Assembly (NCBI GenBank): GCA_014116815.1
Contig: JACGYV010000005.1
Location: 1-64,000 of the forward strand
Direction of reading: 5' to 3'
Length of the DNA: 64,000 nucleotides
Origin: Holosporaceae bacterium 'Namur'
GTDB lineage: Bacteria; Pseudomonadota; Alphaproteobacteria; Rickettsiales; Midichloriaceae
This document shows positions 18,725-28,457 of the stretch, piece by piece (the first letter of the stretch is position 1; each line of letters begins with the position of its first letter). Made by a program: the position numbers and the translations under genes. The notes beneath the pieces were generated by a model. It was not told the DNA's origin, did no database searches, and saw only the letters and a list, made by a program, of their open reading frames with translations.

Positions 18725-21142
18725 ATGTTTAAACTACACAAAAAAATCATTGATTGGAACGGAAAAACTTTAGAACTGGAAACAGGAAAGATTGCAAGGC
18801 AAGCAGACGCCGCAGTAGTAGTAAAAATGGGCGGTACAGTTGTTTTATGTACCGTTGTCGGTAATAAAAAGCAGAAAGAAGGAATTGATTTTTTCCCGCT
18901 CACCGTTAATTATCAGGAAAAATTTTATGCAATCGGCAAGATTCCCGGCGGATTTAATAAAAGAGAAAGCAAACCTTCCGAGCATGAAACCTTAGTTTCA
19001 AGACTTATTGACAGGCCTATTCGTCCGCTTTTCCCGCAAGGGTTCTATAATGAAGTACAAATTGTTTGTACCGTACTTTCTTACGACACCGATTATGAAG
19101 CTGACATTCTCTCTATTATAGGTGCTTCGGCAGCTCTTACTATTTCAGGTATTCCGTTTACAGAACCGGTAGCAGCAGCAAGAGTCGGATATATTGACGG
19201 TAAATTCGTACTCAACCCGACTTATGAAGAAACTAAAACAATAAGTGATTTGGACTTAATAGTATCAGGAACTGAAAGCTCGGTTTTAATGGTAGAGTCC
19301 GCAGCTAAAGAGCTAAGCGAAGAACTCATGTTAGAAGCGGTTATGTTCGGGCATAAGCAATTCCAACCTATAATTCAGGCAATTAAAGAATTTGCAGCTG
19401 AGGTCGGGAAACCTGCATGGGAAGTAAGTTTAGTTGATAACTCTGAGATTGATACAAAAGTTAAAAAGCTAGCTGAAAAAGAGTTAAAAGCAGCTTATGC
19501 CGAGACTCAAAAGCAAGCGAGAAATGAGAAAATTTATACGACCGAAGATAAAGTTATAGCAGAGTTGGTCACTAACCAAGGTCTGGATGAGCTTAAAGTC
19601 AAAGGGGCTTTTAAAAACTTACAAAAAGACTTAGTCCGCAGCAATATTTTAGATAACAATCAAAGGATTGACGGCAGGAACTCGAAAGAAATAAGAAACA
19701 TCGTCGGTGAAGTAGATTTTCTACCTAAAACTCATGGTTCAGCATTATTTACCAGGGGAGAAACCCAAGCGATTTGCGTAACAACACTCGGTACTGAATC
19801 AAGTGAACAAATGGTTGAGAATTTACACGGGTTACGCCATGATCGTTTTATGTTGCATTATAACTTCCCTCCGTTTTCTGTCGGTGAAGTTGGCAGAATG
19901 GGTGCGCCGGGCAGAAGAGAAATCGGGCATGGAAAGCTGGCTTTCAGAGCTTTAAGTGCGATGCTTCCTTCAAAAGAAGAATTTCCTTATGCTATAAGAG
20001 TGGTTTCTGAAATTACCGAATCCAATGGTTCTTCTTCAATGGCAACCGTTTGCGGCTCTTCCATGTCTATGATGGCGGCAGGCGTTCCACTTAAGTCTTC
20101 AGTAGCAGGTATTGCTATGGGTCTCATTAAAGAAGGGGAGAAATTTTCCGTACTTTCCGATATCATGGGTGATGAAGATTACTTAGGCGATATGGATTTC
20201 AAAGTTGCAGGAACAGCAAAAGGAATCACCGCTTTACAAATGGATATCAAAATTAACGGTATTAATGAAGAGATTATGAAAATAGCTCTTTCCCAAGCTA
20301 GCGAAGGCAGATTTCATATCTTAGGAAAAATGGCTGATGCGATTTCTACATCAAGAACTGAACTGAATGAAAACGCTCCCCGCATTACCTCAATTAAAAT
20401 TGAAAAAGATAAAATCCGTGAAGTAATAGGTTCAGGTGGAAAAGTAATCCGCGATATTTGTGAAAAAAGCGGAGCTGAGATTAATATTGCTGATGACGGA
20501 ACTGTTAAAATTGCTTCAAATAACGATGCCGGCACTCAAATAGCGCTTAACATGATTAAGGGCATTACTACTAACCCTGAAATCGGTGATATCTATGACG
20601 GTGTTGTTATTAAACTTGTTGATTTTGGTGCGATTATTTCTTTCTTCGGAGTACGTGAAGGTTTATTACACATCTCAGAACTAACCAATGAAAGAGGCAG
20701 CAATATCTCTAACTTCTTAAGTCTCGGACAAGCTGTAAAAGTGAAAGTGATCTCGCTTGACCATAGAACAGGTAAAGTTAAGCTAACTTTAAAAGATAAA
20801 CCCAACTTTTCTGATGATAAGAAATCTTCTTCACAGGAATCCGAAGACTCTACGGGAAGTGAAGATAAGCGTGAGCCGAGAGAACCTAGAGGTGAAGATA
20901 GACGCGAGTCAAGAGAACCTAGAGGTGATGATAAGCGTGAGTCAAGAGAACCTAGAGGTGAAGATAGACGCGAGTCAAGAGAACCTAGAGGTGATGATAA
21001 GCGTGAGTCAAGAGAACCTAGAGGTGAAAGCAAAGACAGAGATGCTAATTTTAGCAGAAGAAAATCCGGGAATGGTCATAAAGCTGACCAAGAAAGAACA
21101 TCTACCACTGAAATAGCTAAGAAAAAGAAACGTTTCTTCTAA
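18725..21142 (+). CDS. pnp: polyribonucleotide nucleotidyltransferase with repeat-rich C-terminal tail
   Basis: PNPase degrades RNA 3' to 5' with phosphate and is part of the RNA degradosome. The 805-residue protein has two RNase PH domains (residues about 10-140 and 310-545; the [22 protein letters not shown] and [20 protein letters not shown] blocks), a KH domain (about 555-615, with [14 protein letters not shown]) and an S1 domain (about 620-690). The last 115 residues, beyond the S1 domain, are a charged tail made of five REPRG repeats, longer than usual. The sequence encoding the repeats is a tandem DNA array. It follows rpsO after a terminator. Confidence 0.97.
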   Translation: MFKLHKKIIDWNGKTLELETGKIARQADAAVVVKMGGTVVLCTVVGNKKQKEGIDFFPLTVNYQEKFYAIGKIPGGFNKRESKPSEHETLVSRLIDRPIRPLFPQGFYNEVQIVCTVLSYDTDYEADILSIIGASAALTISGIPFTEPVAAARVGYIDGKFVLNPTYEETKTISDLDLIVSGTESSVLMVESAAKELSEELMLEAVMFGHKQFQPIIQAIKEFAAEVGKPAWEVSLVDNSEIDTKVKKLAEKELKAAYAETQKQARNEKIYTTEDKVIAELVTNQGLDELKVKGAFKNLQKDLVRSNILDNNQRIDGRNSKEIRNIVGEVDFLPKTHGSALFTRGETQAICVTTLGTESSEQMVENLHGLRHDRFMLHYNFPPFSVGEVGRMGAPGRREIGHGKLAFRALSAMLPSKEEFPYAIRVVSEITESNGSSSMATVCGSSMSMMAAGVPLKSSVAGIAMGLIKEGEKFSVLSDIMGDEDYLGDMDFKVAGTAKGITALQMDIKINGINEEIMKIALSQASEGRFHILGKMADAISTSRTELNENAPRITSIKIEKDKIREVIGSGGKVIRDICEKSGAEINIADDGTVKIASNNDAGTQIALNMIKGITTNPEIGDIYDGVVIKLVDFGAIISFFGVREGLLHISELTNERGSNISNFLSLGQAVKVKVISLDHRTGKVKLTLKDKPNFSDDKKSSSQESEDSTGSEDKREPREPRGEDRRESREPRGDDKRESREPRGEDRRESREPRGDDKRESREPRGESKDRDANFSRRKSGNGHKADQERTSTTEIAKKKKRFF
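20861..21025 (+). repeat. five tandem 33-bp repeats inside pnp
   Basis: Five in-frame 33-bp units start at 20861, 20894, 20927, 20960 and 20993. Each encodes 11 residues of the form (E/D)D(K/R)RESREPRG. Units 2 and 4 are identical, as are 3 and 5, so the array grew by duplication of a 66-bp pair. The high identity at DNA level implies recent expansion. Confidence 0.92.
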
Positions 21143-21177
21143 GCTCAAATTTCTAGTTCATATACGTATTAGTAGTA

Positions 21178-21212
21178 TAGCGTGTCATTTAGGTTCGTTA
21201 AACGGCACGCTA
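21178..21212. terminator. hairpin between convergent pnp and lipase-like genes
   Basis: TAGCGTGTC (21178-21186) pairs with GGCACGCTA (21204-21212), with one G-T pair, and TTTA/TAAA can extend the stem. It lies between two convergent stop codons. The flanking T run is weak on either strand. Confidence 0.5.
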
Positions 21213-21237
21213 AAACTAAAAATTAAGTTATAAGTTA

Positions 21238-22230
21238 TTAATGAAAATTATAGTTTAGTGAGTTATTACTAAAATAGTTACTGCTATCATCGGTTAATAA
21301 TGATTGATTTAAATCTAAACTTTCTTCATTAAGTCCTTGATTATCCCCTACCAGCCTTTTAATATTCTCAAATTTATGCATAAAGATAGCTTTATCAACC
21401 TCACTTACTTTGCTTGAAGCGACTATTAAACCGATAGAAGCTGCATTAAGTAAATTAGCGGCATTTAGATAGTTTATGTTGTTGACCTGCCCTTCTTCAA
21501 AAACTTGCGGGTAAACTTGCTGTTCAAAGCTTGTATATAAAGCATAAACTTTATGTGCAATCCCTAACATTTCACCAATATTACTTAAAGTAAAAGCTGT
21601 TTTAGATAGTATGGAATCTTCAGGATTATAAGATAAATCCAACCTATTTACATTACCGAAATGTTTATTAAGCTCATTTATTATACTTTCTGTAGCATTA
21701 TAAACTTGAAAGTTATCTCGGATTCCTTCTAAGTTAATATTATTATAAGCAGCATATTTTTCAAGAATCGGCTTTGATCCTAAATTTTCATAAGTAATCG
21801 ATACTGAGGTATAGCCTAGTTTATTTAAATATAAGCTGGCAAGATCACTATTTATTGCTCCTGTTGAATGACCCAAATTAATAAGCTTATAACCTCCAAC
21901 CTGCTCCACCCCAACCTTCTGTATAACTTTATTTAAAAACCTTACTCCTCCATCAGTAAATTGATGAGGCACTTCTTGTTTATAAATATCAAACCAAACG
22001 GAAAGATCATGGTAAAGTTGTTTAAAGTTATTTATGTTGAGTAAAGTCCCGTTATACGCTATGACAATTTGCTTATATTCATTATTAATAAAAGCAACAG
22101 CATCAAAAATAAGCGACCCGTCCTTTAAATCTTTTGTATCAAGCAATATATCCCAATTGTGCGGAATATGCTCATGGCTGCGGTTATATGAATAATTTAA
22201 AAATTTAATAATATTTTTATGTACTGACAT
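21238..22230 (-). CDS. class 3 lipase-like alpha/beta-hydrolase
   Basis: The 330-residue protein shows features of a class 3 lipase. IVIAYNGT (residues 55-62) matches the family's I-A-F-R-G-T strand and oxyanion region, and INLGHSTGAINSDLA carries the nucleophile elbow G-H-S-T-G with Ser122. A catalytic Asp and His further on cannot be assigned with certainty. No signal peptide is visible, so secretion would need a type I or IV system. In intracellular bacteria similar proteins act as phospholipases on host membranes; that is an inference here. An ideal GGAGGG ribosome site lies five bases before the ATG. It is monocistronic. Confidence 0.6.
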   Translation of the reverse strand: MSVHKNIIKFLNYSYNRSHEHIPHNWDILLDTKDLKDGSLIFDAVAFINNEYKQIVIAYNGTLLNINNFKQLYHDLSVWFDIYKQEVPHQFTDGGVRFLNKVIQKVGVEQVGGYKLINLGHSTGAINSDLASLYLNKLGYTSVSITYENLGSKPILEKYAAYNNINLEGIRDNFQVYNATESIINELNKHFGNVNRLDLSYNPEDSILSKTAFTLSNIGEMLGIAHKVYALYTSFEQQVYPQVFEEGQVNNINYLNAANLLNAASIGLIVASSKVSEVDKAIFMHKFENIKRLVGDNQGLNEESLDLNQSLLTDDSSNYFSNNSLNYNFH

Positions 22231-22484
22231 TTTTCCCTCCGTTTGTAATACTCCTATAATTTAGTGGTATATAGGTACTTAAGAATTATGCATTTTGCCC
22301 CCAGAAAAACCCCCTTATTAATCTAATAATAGAGTAATAAACTTATTTATTCAATTTTTTCTTAAATTAGTATATAATTTAATATTTAAATAGGAAAACA
22401 CATAAAATAAATTAGCTACAGGAGGATTGATTTTTAAGTCTTTTGTCCTTATTATCTAATTAAGTTTTTATTCTAACATTGCAT

Positions 22485-23846
22485 ATGACGAAGCTAAAAG
22501 AAATATATGCCTGCCAAAACTGCGGAGCTCAGTATAAAAAATGGCAAGGCAAATGTGACGAGTGTAATAACTGGAACACACTAGTAGCTGAAAACTCGGT
22601 CGCTTCTCCTTTTAGCAAAAAAACTACTGCAAAACAAAGAGGAACAAGCTTAGAAATTTTCGGATTGAATGAAAGCAACGAGCATATAATCAGGCTTCAA
22701 GTCGGCATTGAGGAACTCGATAGAGTACTTGGAGGAGGCTTAGTTGTCGGCTCTATCACTCTACTCGGCGGCGACCCGGGAATCGGTAAATCAACTATTT
22801 TGTTACAGGTAGCAAATAAATTAGGATTTAACGGTAATAAAAGTTTATATATCAGCGGCGAAGAATCTTTAGAACAAATTAAGCTCCGTTCCCGAAGGCT
22901 TAATACTACAGATAATAACGTTAGGGTTGCAATTACTACTAACTTAAAGGAAATTATCAGAACATTAGAAAGCTCTTTAGATTTAAGCTTAGTAATTATT
23001 GACTCCATTCAAACCCTCTACCATGAAGATATAGAATCGGCTCCGGGCACGGTAAGTCAAGTCAGAGCGTGTGCATTTGAACTTATTAGAGTGGCTAAAA
23101 GTAAAGGGATATCAATAATTCTTGTAGGTCATGTTACTAAAGAAGGCCAAATAGCAGGGCCTAAAGTTCTTGAGCATATGGTAGACACCGTACTTTATTT
23201 TGAAGGCGATACTTCAAATGAATTTCGTATTATTCGCTCGGTTAAAAACAGATTTGGCGCAGCTAATGAAATCGGGATTTTTGAAATGACTAAAGAAGGG
23301 TTATCTGAAGTAACCAACCCGTCATCAATATTTTTACCCCATAGGACACAAGATATCAGCGGTTCAACAATTTATCCGTGCATAGAAGGCAGTAGACCGA
23401 TCTTACTTGAAATCCAAGCATTAATTGTTCCTTCATTCCTGGCAACGCCGAGAAGAGCTGCAATAGGATGGGATTTAAATCGCCTAAACATGATGATAGC
23501 AATTCTAAATTCAAGGTTCGGATTAAATTTACTTGATAAGGAAGTTTATCTGAATGTTACAGGCGGGCTGAAAATTACGGAACCCGGCGCGGATTTAGCT
23601 GTAGCGGCTGCTTTAATTTCCGCAGCTTCCAACCTGCCTATCCCCGGAGATATAGTCTTCATCGGAGAAGTCGGGCTCTCCGGAGAGTTAAGACAAATTT
23701 CTCACCTTGAAGCAAGACTTAATGAAGCGTATAAATTAGGGTTTAATAAAGCAATACTTCCAAAATCAAATAAAAACATTACTTGCCAGATTGAGCAAAT
23801 TTCGTTATCTCACATTAATGAATTAAGAAAAATTATTTTAGAATAA
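22485..23846 (+). CDS. radA: DNA repair protein RadA
   Basis: RadA is a RecA-like ATPase and helicase that drives branch migration in recombination. The zinc finger is at the N-terminus (Cys10, Cys13, Cys24, Cys27). GGDPGIGKST is the Walker A motif, VKNRFGAANEIGIF is the RadA-specific KNRFG motif, and the C-terminal Lon-protease-like domain contains EPGADLAVAAALIS and GEVGLSGELR. The ATG at 22485 is preferred over a TTG two codons upstream. It is 453 residues, as usual, and is followed four bases later by the cvpA-like gene. Confidence 0.97.
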   Translation: MTKLKEIYACQNCGAQYKKWQGKCDECNNWNTLVAENSVASPFSKKTTAKQRGTSLEIFGLNESNEHIIRLQVGIEELDRVLGGGLVVGSITLLGGDPGIGKSTILLQVANKLGFNGNKSLYISGEESLEQIKLRSRRLNTTDNNVRVAITTNLKEIIRTLESSLDLSLVIIDSIQTLYHEDIESAPGTVSQVRACAFELIRVAKSKGISIILVGHVTKEGQIAGPKVLEHMVDTVLYFEGDTSNEFRIIRSVKNRFGAANEIGIFEMTKEGLSEVTNPSSIFLPHRTQDISGSTIYPCIEGSRPILLEIQALIVPSFLATPRRAAIGWDLNRLNMMIAILNSRFGLNLLDKEVYLNVTGGLKITEPGADLAVAAALISAASNLPIPGDIVFIGEVGLSGELRQISHLEARLNEAYKLGFNKAILPKSNKNITCQIEQISLSHINELRKIILE

Positions 23847-23850
23847 CTTT

Positions 23851-24681
23851 ATGAACTTTAATGAATTTAATTTATTAGACTTAGCAGTGGTAACCATTGT
23901 TGCTCTTTCAACTATATTTGCAATTTTCAGAGGACTGATCGCTTCGGTATTATCTTTAACCGGCTGGATTCTTTCTATATATTTAACTGATTTAACTTAT
24001 CCTCATCTAAAAGAAATTCTTGTTGATAAGATTTCGAATGAGGTAGTCCTTACGGCAATAGGGTATGGTGGTTTAATGATATTTTTCCTGATATTTTTTG
24101 CTATATTAAATGGTCTAATCAGTTCAGTTAAAATATTAGGTTCAAAATTTGTCGATAGTACTTTAGGAGCTTTTTTCGGATTTTTCAGAGGGTTTCTGAT
24201 TGCTTCATTTTTCTACTTTTTTTTATCAATCGGTATAAGCTTAATAAACGGCACGGAAGTTAAAGACGAAGCAAAAGTAGCACCTAATTGGCTGAAAAAT
24301 GCTCAAACTTATGATTTATTAAAATTCGGGAAACAGCTTTTACTTACATTTACGTCAGAAGATTTTAATGAAAAACTAGATATATCTTATCAAAAACTTG
24401 CCAAAAAAAGTAAAGACGAGAGATTCATTTCTTATGCCAAAGGGGTTATGTTAAAATCGCTTTCTAAAGATGAGCAAAAGCATATTGAGGATATTAAGAC
24501 TAAAGAGTATTTAACAAAATCTGACGAGGAAATTGAAATTAGTAATTTAAGATCTCTGCTTGAATTATACAGGAACCATATCAGCAGGGACAACAACTTA
24601 AATAGACTTGATGATAAGGATATAGAGCGCTTGGAAGATATTATTAATGACTTTAAACTTAAAAATGATGATCGAAAATAA
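23851..24681 (+). CDS. cvpA: CvpA-family membrane protein
   Basis: The 276-residue protein opens with NLLDLAVVTIVALSTIFAIFR and has four predicted membrane helices, including SVLSLTGWILSIYLT and DSTLGAFFGFFRGFLIAS, both signatures of the CvpA (colicin V production) family. These proteins are linked to envelope function and, in some species, to cell division or peptidoglycan. The C-terminal 120 residues are charged and cytosolic. It follows radA by four bases; its TAA overlaps the ATG of the DMT transporter by one base, so the three form one operon. Confidence 0.88.
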   Translation: MNFNEFNLLDLAVVTIVALSTIFAIFRGLIASVLSLTGWILSIYLTDLTYPHLKEILVDKISNEVVLTAIGYGGLMIFFLIFFAILNGLISSVKILGSKFVDSTLGAFFGFFRGFLIASFFYFFLSIGISLINGTEVKDEAKVAPNWLKNAQTYDLLKFGKQLLLTFTSEDFNEKLDISYQKLAKKSKDERFISYAKGVMLKSLSKDEQKHIEDIKTKEYLTKSDEEIEISNLRSLLELYRNHISRDNNLNRLDDKDIERLEDIINDFKLKNDDRK

Positions 24682-25544
24682 TGGTAAAAAACTATAATTT
24701 CGGCATTAGTTTAAAGCTACTTAATTTACTCTTTTTTACGAGTAGTTCTCTGTTATTTTTATCATTAAAAACCTCTATCCCGACTTTTCAAGTATTTTTT
24801 TTAATTGCCGTGACCGGCCTTGCTATAATGCTTCCTTGGCTTCTGGCAGTTAAAGAAGAGAGATTAAAGGTTAAATCGTATAAATTATATGTTTATAGAG
24901 CTTTATACAATATAATGGGAATGGTAAGTTGGGTGGAAGCGTTAAAATATATTTCGCTTAATGAAGCTTACAGTATTGATTATATGACTGCGATTTTTAC
25001 TACTATACTCGCGGTTTTATTTTGCAATGAAAAACTAAGTTTAAAATCATTTATCATCTTACTTATCAGCAGCTTTGGAGTCTATATTATCATTGCTTCA
25101 GATTACACCGTTAATTTAAACGACGGTACTATAATAGGTGTATTTGCTACATTCATGTGGTCATGTTATAATATTATCTGCAAACTTCAATCTTCGGAAG
25201 ATATAATTGCTCAAACTTTTTATACCTTTTTATTTACCGTAATATTAAGCTTGCCGATTGCACTCTTTATTTGGAAACCGATTACTTACGATGAACTCAG
25301 CACTATACCCGTGCTGGCTCTTCTTACTATTTTTAGCAGCATTACTCTTTTTTCCGCATACAAAACTACCCCTATAGTAATTTTAATGCCGTTTACATTT
25401 TCAAAAGTTTTATTCATAGAATTGGGAATGTACATATTTTTTGAAGATACAATCAGTAAACATGCACTGATCGGTGTTATAATCATCTTAGCTGCCATGG
25501 GATTTTTTTTCCATCAACAATATAAGGGGAAAGTATCCCATTAA
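24681..25544 (+). CDS. DMT-family (EamA) transporter, paralogue 1
   Basis: The 287-residue protein has ten predicted membrane helices as two EamA repeats, with VSWVEALKYISLNEAYSIDYM in the first half and LMPFTFSKVLFIELGMYIFF in the second. It belongs to the drug/metabolite transporter superfamily. In Rickettsia, related EamA proteins import metabolites such as S-adenosylmethionine; the substrate here is unknown. A paralogue lies at 30920-31804. The gene overlaps the end of the cvpA-like gene by one base. Confidence 0.88.
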   Translation: MVKNYNFGISLKLLNLLFFTSSSLLFLSLKTSIPTFQVFFLIAVTGLAIMLPWLLAVKEERLKVKSYKLYVYRALYNIMGMVSWVEALKYISLNEAYSIDYMTAIFTTILAVLFCNEKLSLKSFIILLISSFGVYIIIASDYTVNLNDGTIIGVFATFMWSCYNIICKLQSSEDIIAQTFYTFLFTVILSLPIALFIWKPITYDELSTIPVLALLTIFSSITLFSAYKTTPIVILMPFTFSKVLFIELGMYIFFEDTISKHALIGVIIILAAMGFFFHQQYKGKVSH

Positions 25545-25633
25545 ACTCTATTTAATATTGCGCCTTTAATCTTAAAATATTATATTAAAACTTTATAACA
25601 ATGCGTAAGCATAATTTTGTTTTTGAGGAATTA

Positions 25634-26899
25634 ATGGCAATTGAAATTTTAATGCCGGCACTTTCTCCGACTATGACGGAGGGAAATCTTGCTAAATGGC
25701 TAAAAAAAGAAGGGGACACAGTAAAACCCGGAGATATTATAGCAGAAATCGAGACTGACAAAGCAATAATGGAAGTTGAAGCTGTTGATAAAGGTATTAT
25801 CGGTAAAATACTTGTCGCGGATAAAAGTGAAGGGGTTAAAGTCAATCAGCTTATTGCTGTTTTGCTTGAAAGCGGTGAAGATCCCTCGGCGATTGAAATA
25901 ATATTGAAAAAGAATGGTAACTCCGTTCAGAACACAATCGCTGCAGCGGAACCGACCAAACAAGAACAAAATACAAAATCTGAACCATCTTCTATTCATT
26001 CAACGAATAATATAAATCAGGCTAGAGTTTTTGCAAGCCCGCTTGCTAAACGCATAGCTCAGCTGGAAAACATTGATCTTAGCACTCTTAGCGGTACCGG
26101 CCCTCACGGCAGGATTATCAAAGCGGATGTATTAAACGCAGAATCCGAATCCCGGCCTTCTGCTAAGACTGCTTGCTCTACTTTCGGCAGGAACTCTAAG
26201 GAATTTTCGTTAACTCCGTTAAGTCAGATGCGTAAAGTTATTGCTAAGAGACTGGTGGAATCTAAACAAACCATTCCGCATTTCTATCTGACTATAGATT
26301 GCAATATAGATAAGCTTTTAAGCTTAAGAGAAGAAATGAACAATAAATCCGTTAAAATTGACGGCACTCCGAGATATAAAATTTCGGTAAACGATATTAT
26401 GATCAAAGCCGTAGCAAACGCTCTTCGCGATACGCCGCAGGTAAATGCTTCATATACTGATGAAGGAATTAAATTTTATAATAATGTAGATGTTTCAATA
26501 GCAGTTGCAATTGATGAGGGGTTAATTACTCCAATAATCAAAAATGCAGATCAAAAATCTCTAAGTATGATCTCTAATGAGATGAAAGGACTTGCTAAAA
26601 GAGCTAAAGCTAACCAGCTAAGACCGGAAGAATTTCAAGGCGGGGGTTTTAGTATTACTAACCTCGGTATGTTCGGAATAAAAAACTTTAATGCTATTGT
26701 TAATCCCCCTCAATCGGCAATTCTTGCAATCGGTGCGGGCGAAGAAAGAGCTGTGGTTATAAACGGCGAAATAAAAGTAGTAAATATGGTAAGCGTTACC
26801 TTATCATGTGATCACAGAATTGTTGACGGAGCACTTGGGGCTGAATTTTTAAATAAATTTAAAAACTTTGTTGAGTGTCCGGGTTTAATGCTGGTTTAA
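25634..26899 (+). CDS. pdhC: pyruvate dehydrogenase E2, dihydrolipoamide acetyltransferase
   Basis: E2 is the core of the pyruvate dehydrogenase complex and passes acetyl groups to CoA. The 421-residue protein has one lipoyl domain (1-80) with lipoyl-Lys43 in ETDKAIMEV, a linker, a peripheral subunit-binding domain (about 132-170: [23 protein letters not shown]) and the catalytic domain with [14 protein letters not shown] near the end. The ATG at 25634 is preferred because GAGGA lies five bases before it; the frame is open to an ATG 11 codons earlier. It lies 27 bp upstream of lpd. The E1 genes are not in the window. Confidence 0.96.
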   Translation: MAIEILMPALSPTMTEGNLAKWLKKEGDTVKPGDIIAEIETDKAIMEVEAVDKGIIGKILVADKSEGVKVNQLIAVLLESGEDPSAIEIILKKNGNSVQNTIAAAEPTKQEQNTKSEPSSIHSTNNINQARVFASPLAKRIAQLENIDLSTLSGTGPHGRIIKADVLNAESESRPSAKTACSTFGRNSKEFSLTPLSQMRKVIAKRLVESKQTIPHFYLTIDCNIDKLLSLREEMNNKSVKIDGTPRYKISVNDIMIKAVANALRDTPQVNASYTDEGIKFYNNVDVSIAVAIDEGLITPIIKNADQKSLSMISNEMKGLAKRAKANQLRPEEFQGGGFSITNLGMFGIKNFNAIVNPPQSAILAIGAGEERAVVINGEIKVVNMVSVTLSCDHRIVDGALGAEFLNKFKNFVECPGLMLV

Positions 26900-26926
26900 T
26901 ATTAATTTAAGGGAAAGAGGGAATAT

Positions 26927-28318
26927 ATGAATTTTGATATTGTGGTAATCGGCGGCGGCCCGGGCGGCTATGTGGCTGCTATAAGGGCGGCTCAACTGGG
27001 ATTAAAAACCGCACTTGTAGAGCGTAAGCACTTAGGCGGTATTTGCTTAAACTGGGGTTGTATCCCGACTAAAGCATTGCTTAAATCCGCCGAAGTTTAT
27101 CATCTTGCTCAGCATGCCGAAGAATTTGGTATTAAAGTTAAAGGGTTGAGTTTTGACTTTGAAAAGATCATAGCTCGCTCAAGAGCAACTGCCGAAAAGC
27201 TGAGCGGCGGTATTAAGCATTTACTTAAGAAAAACAAAGTAGAAATTTTTGAAGGACACGGTAAAGTTACTAAATCTAAAACAGTGCTCATAGAAAATGA
27301 AGGAAAGAAAGTTAACGAGATAAACGCAAAACATATTATTATTGCAACCGGAGCCAGAGCTAGGGTATTACCCGGGATAGAACCCGACGGCGAACATATT
27401 TGGTCATATAAAGAAGCAATGACTCCTAAAAGCTTACCTAAATCTCTTATAATTATCGGCAGCGGTGCAATCGGAATAGAATTTGCAAGTTTCTATAACA
27501 TGTTCGGAGTGGAAGTCACTGTTTTAGAACGCAGCCCTCATATACTCCCGCATGAAGATTATGAGATTTCCCAGCTTGCACATAAAGCCTTTGAAAAGCG
27601 CGGCATGAAACTGATCACTAACGCTCATGTAAATAAAGTTACTAAGAAAAAGAGCGGAGTAGAGATTAGTTATGAGGCGGACGGCAAGATCAAAACTTTA
27701 GAAGCCGATAGAATCATCTCAGCAGTCGGAATCGTAGCCAATGTTGAAAACATAGGCCTTGAAAATACTAAAGTTCAGCTGGATAGAGGGTTTATAAAAA
27801 CCGATCCTTATCTTAAAACCGATGAACCGAATATTTATGCAATCGGAGACGTAACTTCACCCCCGTGGCTTGCGCATAAAGCGAGCCATGAAGGAATTAT
27901 CTGCGTAGAAAAGATAGCAGGCCTTAAAGATGTCCATCCCTTAAAACCGGAAAATATTCCGGGCTGCACATATTGCTATCCGCAAATAGCAAGCATCGGG
28001 CTTACGGAGGAGAAAGCCAAAGAGAAAGGTTTAGAAATTAAAGTAGGCAGGTTCCCTTACTTCGGTAACGGTAAAGCCATGGCGATCGGAGAGACCGAAG
28101 GTTTAATTAAAACTATTTTCTGCGCAAAAACCGGCGAATTAATAGGCGCTCACATGGTTGGTGCAGAGGTAACGGAAATGATCCAAGGTTTCGGATTAGT
28201 TAAAAATATGGAAGGTACCGAGCTTGATATAATGCATACTATTTTCGCTCATCCAACCTTATCGGAAATGATGCATGAATCTACCCTTAACGCTTTTTCC
28301 AGATCCATACATATCTAA
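26927..28318 (+). CDS. lpdA: dihydrolipoamide dehydrogenase (E3)
   Basis: E3 reoxidises dihydrolipoamide of 2-oxoacid dehydrogenase complexes with NAD. The 463-residue flavoprotein has the FAD motif VVIGGGPGGYVAA, the redox pair Cys40 and Cys45 in GGICLNWGCIPTKAL, the NAD motif IIGSGAIGIEFASFY, the second FAD motif NIYAIGDVT, and the C-terminal HPTLSEMMHE with the active-site histidine and glutamate. It follows pdhC by 27 bp with an AGAGGGA ribosome site and ends at a clear terminator, so it serves the pyruvate complex. Confidence 0.97.
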   Translation: MNFDIVVIGGGPGGYVAAIRAAQLGLKTALVERKHLGGICLNWGCIPTKALLKSAEVYHLAQHAEEFGIKVKGLSFDFEKIIARSRATAEKLSGGIKHLLKKNKVEIFEGHGKVTKSKTVLIENEGKKVNEINAKHIIIATGARARVLPGIEPDGEHIWSYKEAMTPKSLPKSLIIIGSGAIGIEFASFYNMFGVEVTVLERSPHILPHEDYEISQLAHKAFEKRGMKLITNAHVNKVTKKKSGVEISYEADGKIKTLEADRIISAVGIVANVENIGLENTKVQLDRGFIKTDPYLKTDEPNIYAIGDVTSPPWLAHKASHEGIICVEKIAGLKDVHPLKPENIPGCTYCYPQIASIGLTEEKAKEKGLEIKVGRFPYFGNGKAMAIGETEGLIKTIFCAKTGELIGAHMVGAEVTEMIQGFGLVKNMEGTELDIMHTIFAHPTLSEMMHESTLNAFSRSIHI

Positions 28319-28327
28319 TTATTTTAG

Positions 28328-28371
28328 GGGCTCTTTAAAGCTATTAAATAGGTAATCAGAGAGCTCTTTTT
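28328..28371 (+). terminator. intrinsic terminator of pdhC-lpdA
   Basis: GGGCTCT (28328-28334) pairs with AGAGCTC (28360-28366), with one G-T pair, and is followed by five T. It begins ten bases after the lpdA stop. Confidence 0.65.
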
Positions 28372-28457
28372 CAAACCCCTTGTTTATCATTATGTTTTAC
28401 TTATCTGTAATAAATATGTTACATTATAAATAGTATTTTATTTACAGGATTTATAGG

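Noticed and set aside
20861..21025. CRISPR-like array
   Set aside because: The units are directly adjacent without spacers and are in frame in pnp.
20593..21033. 146-codon minus-strand frame with [11 protein letters not shown] repeats
   Set aside because: It is the antisense of the pnp tandem array, which gives an open frame by its repetition.
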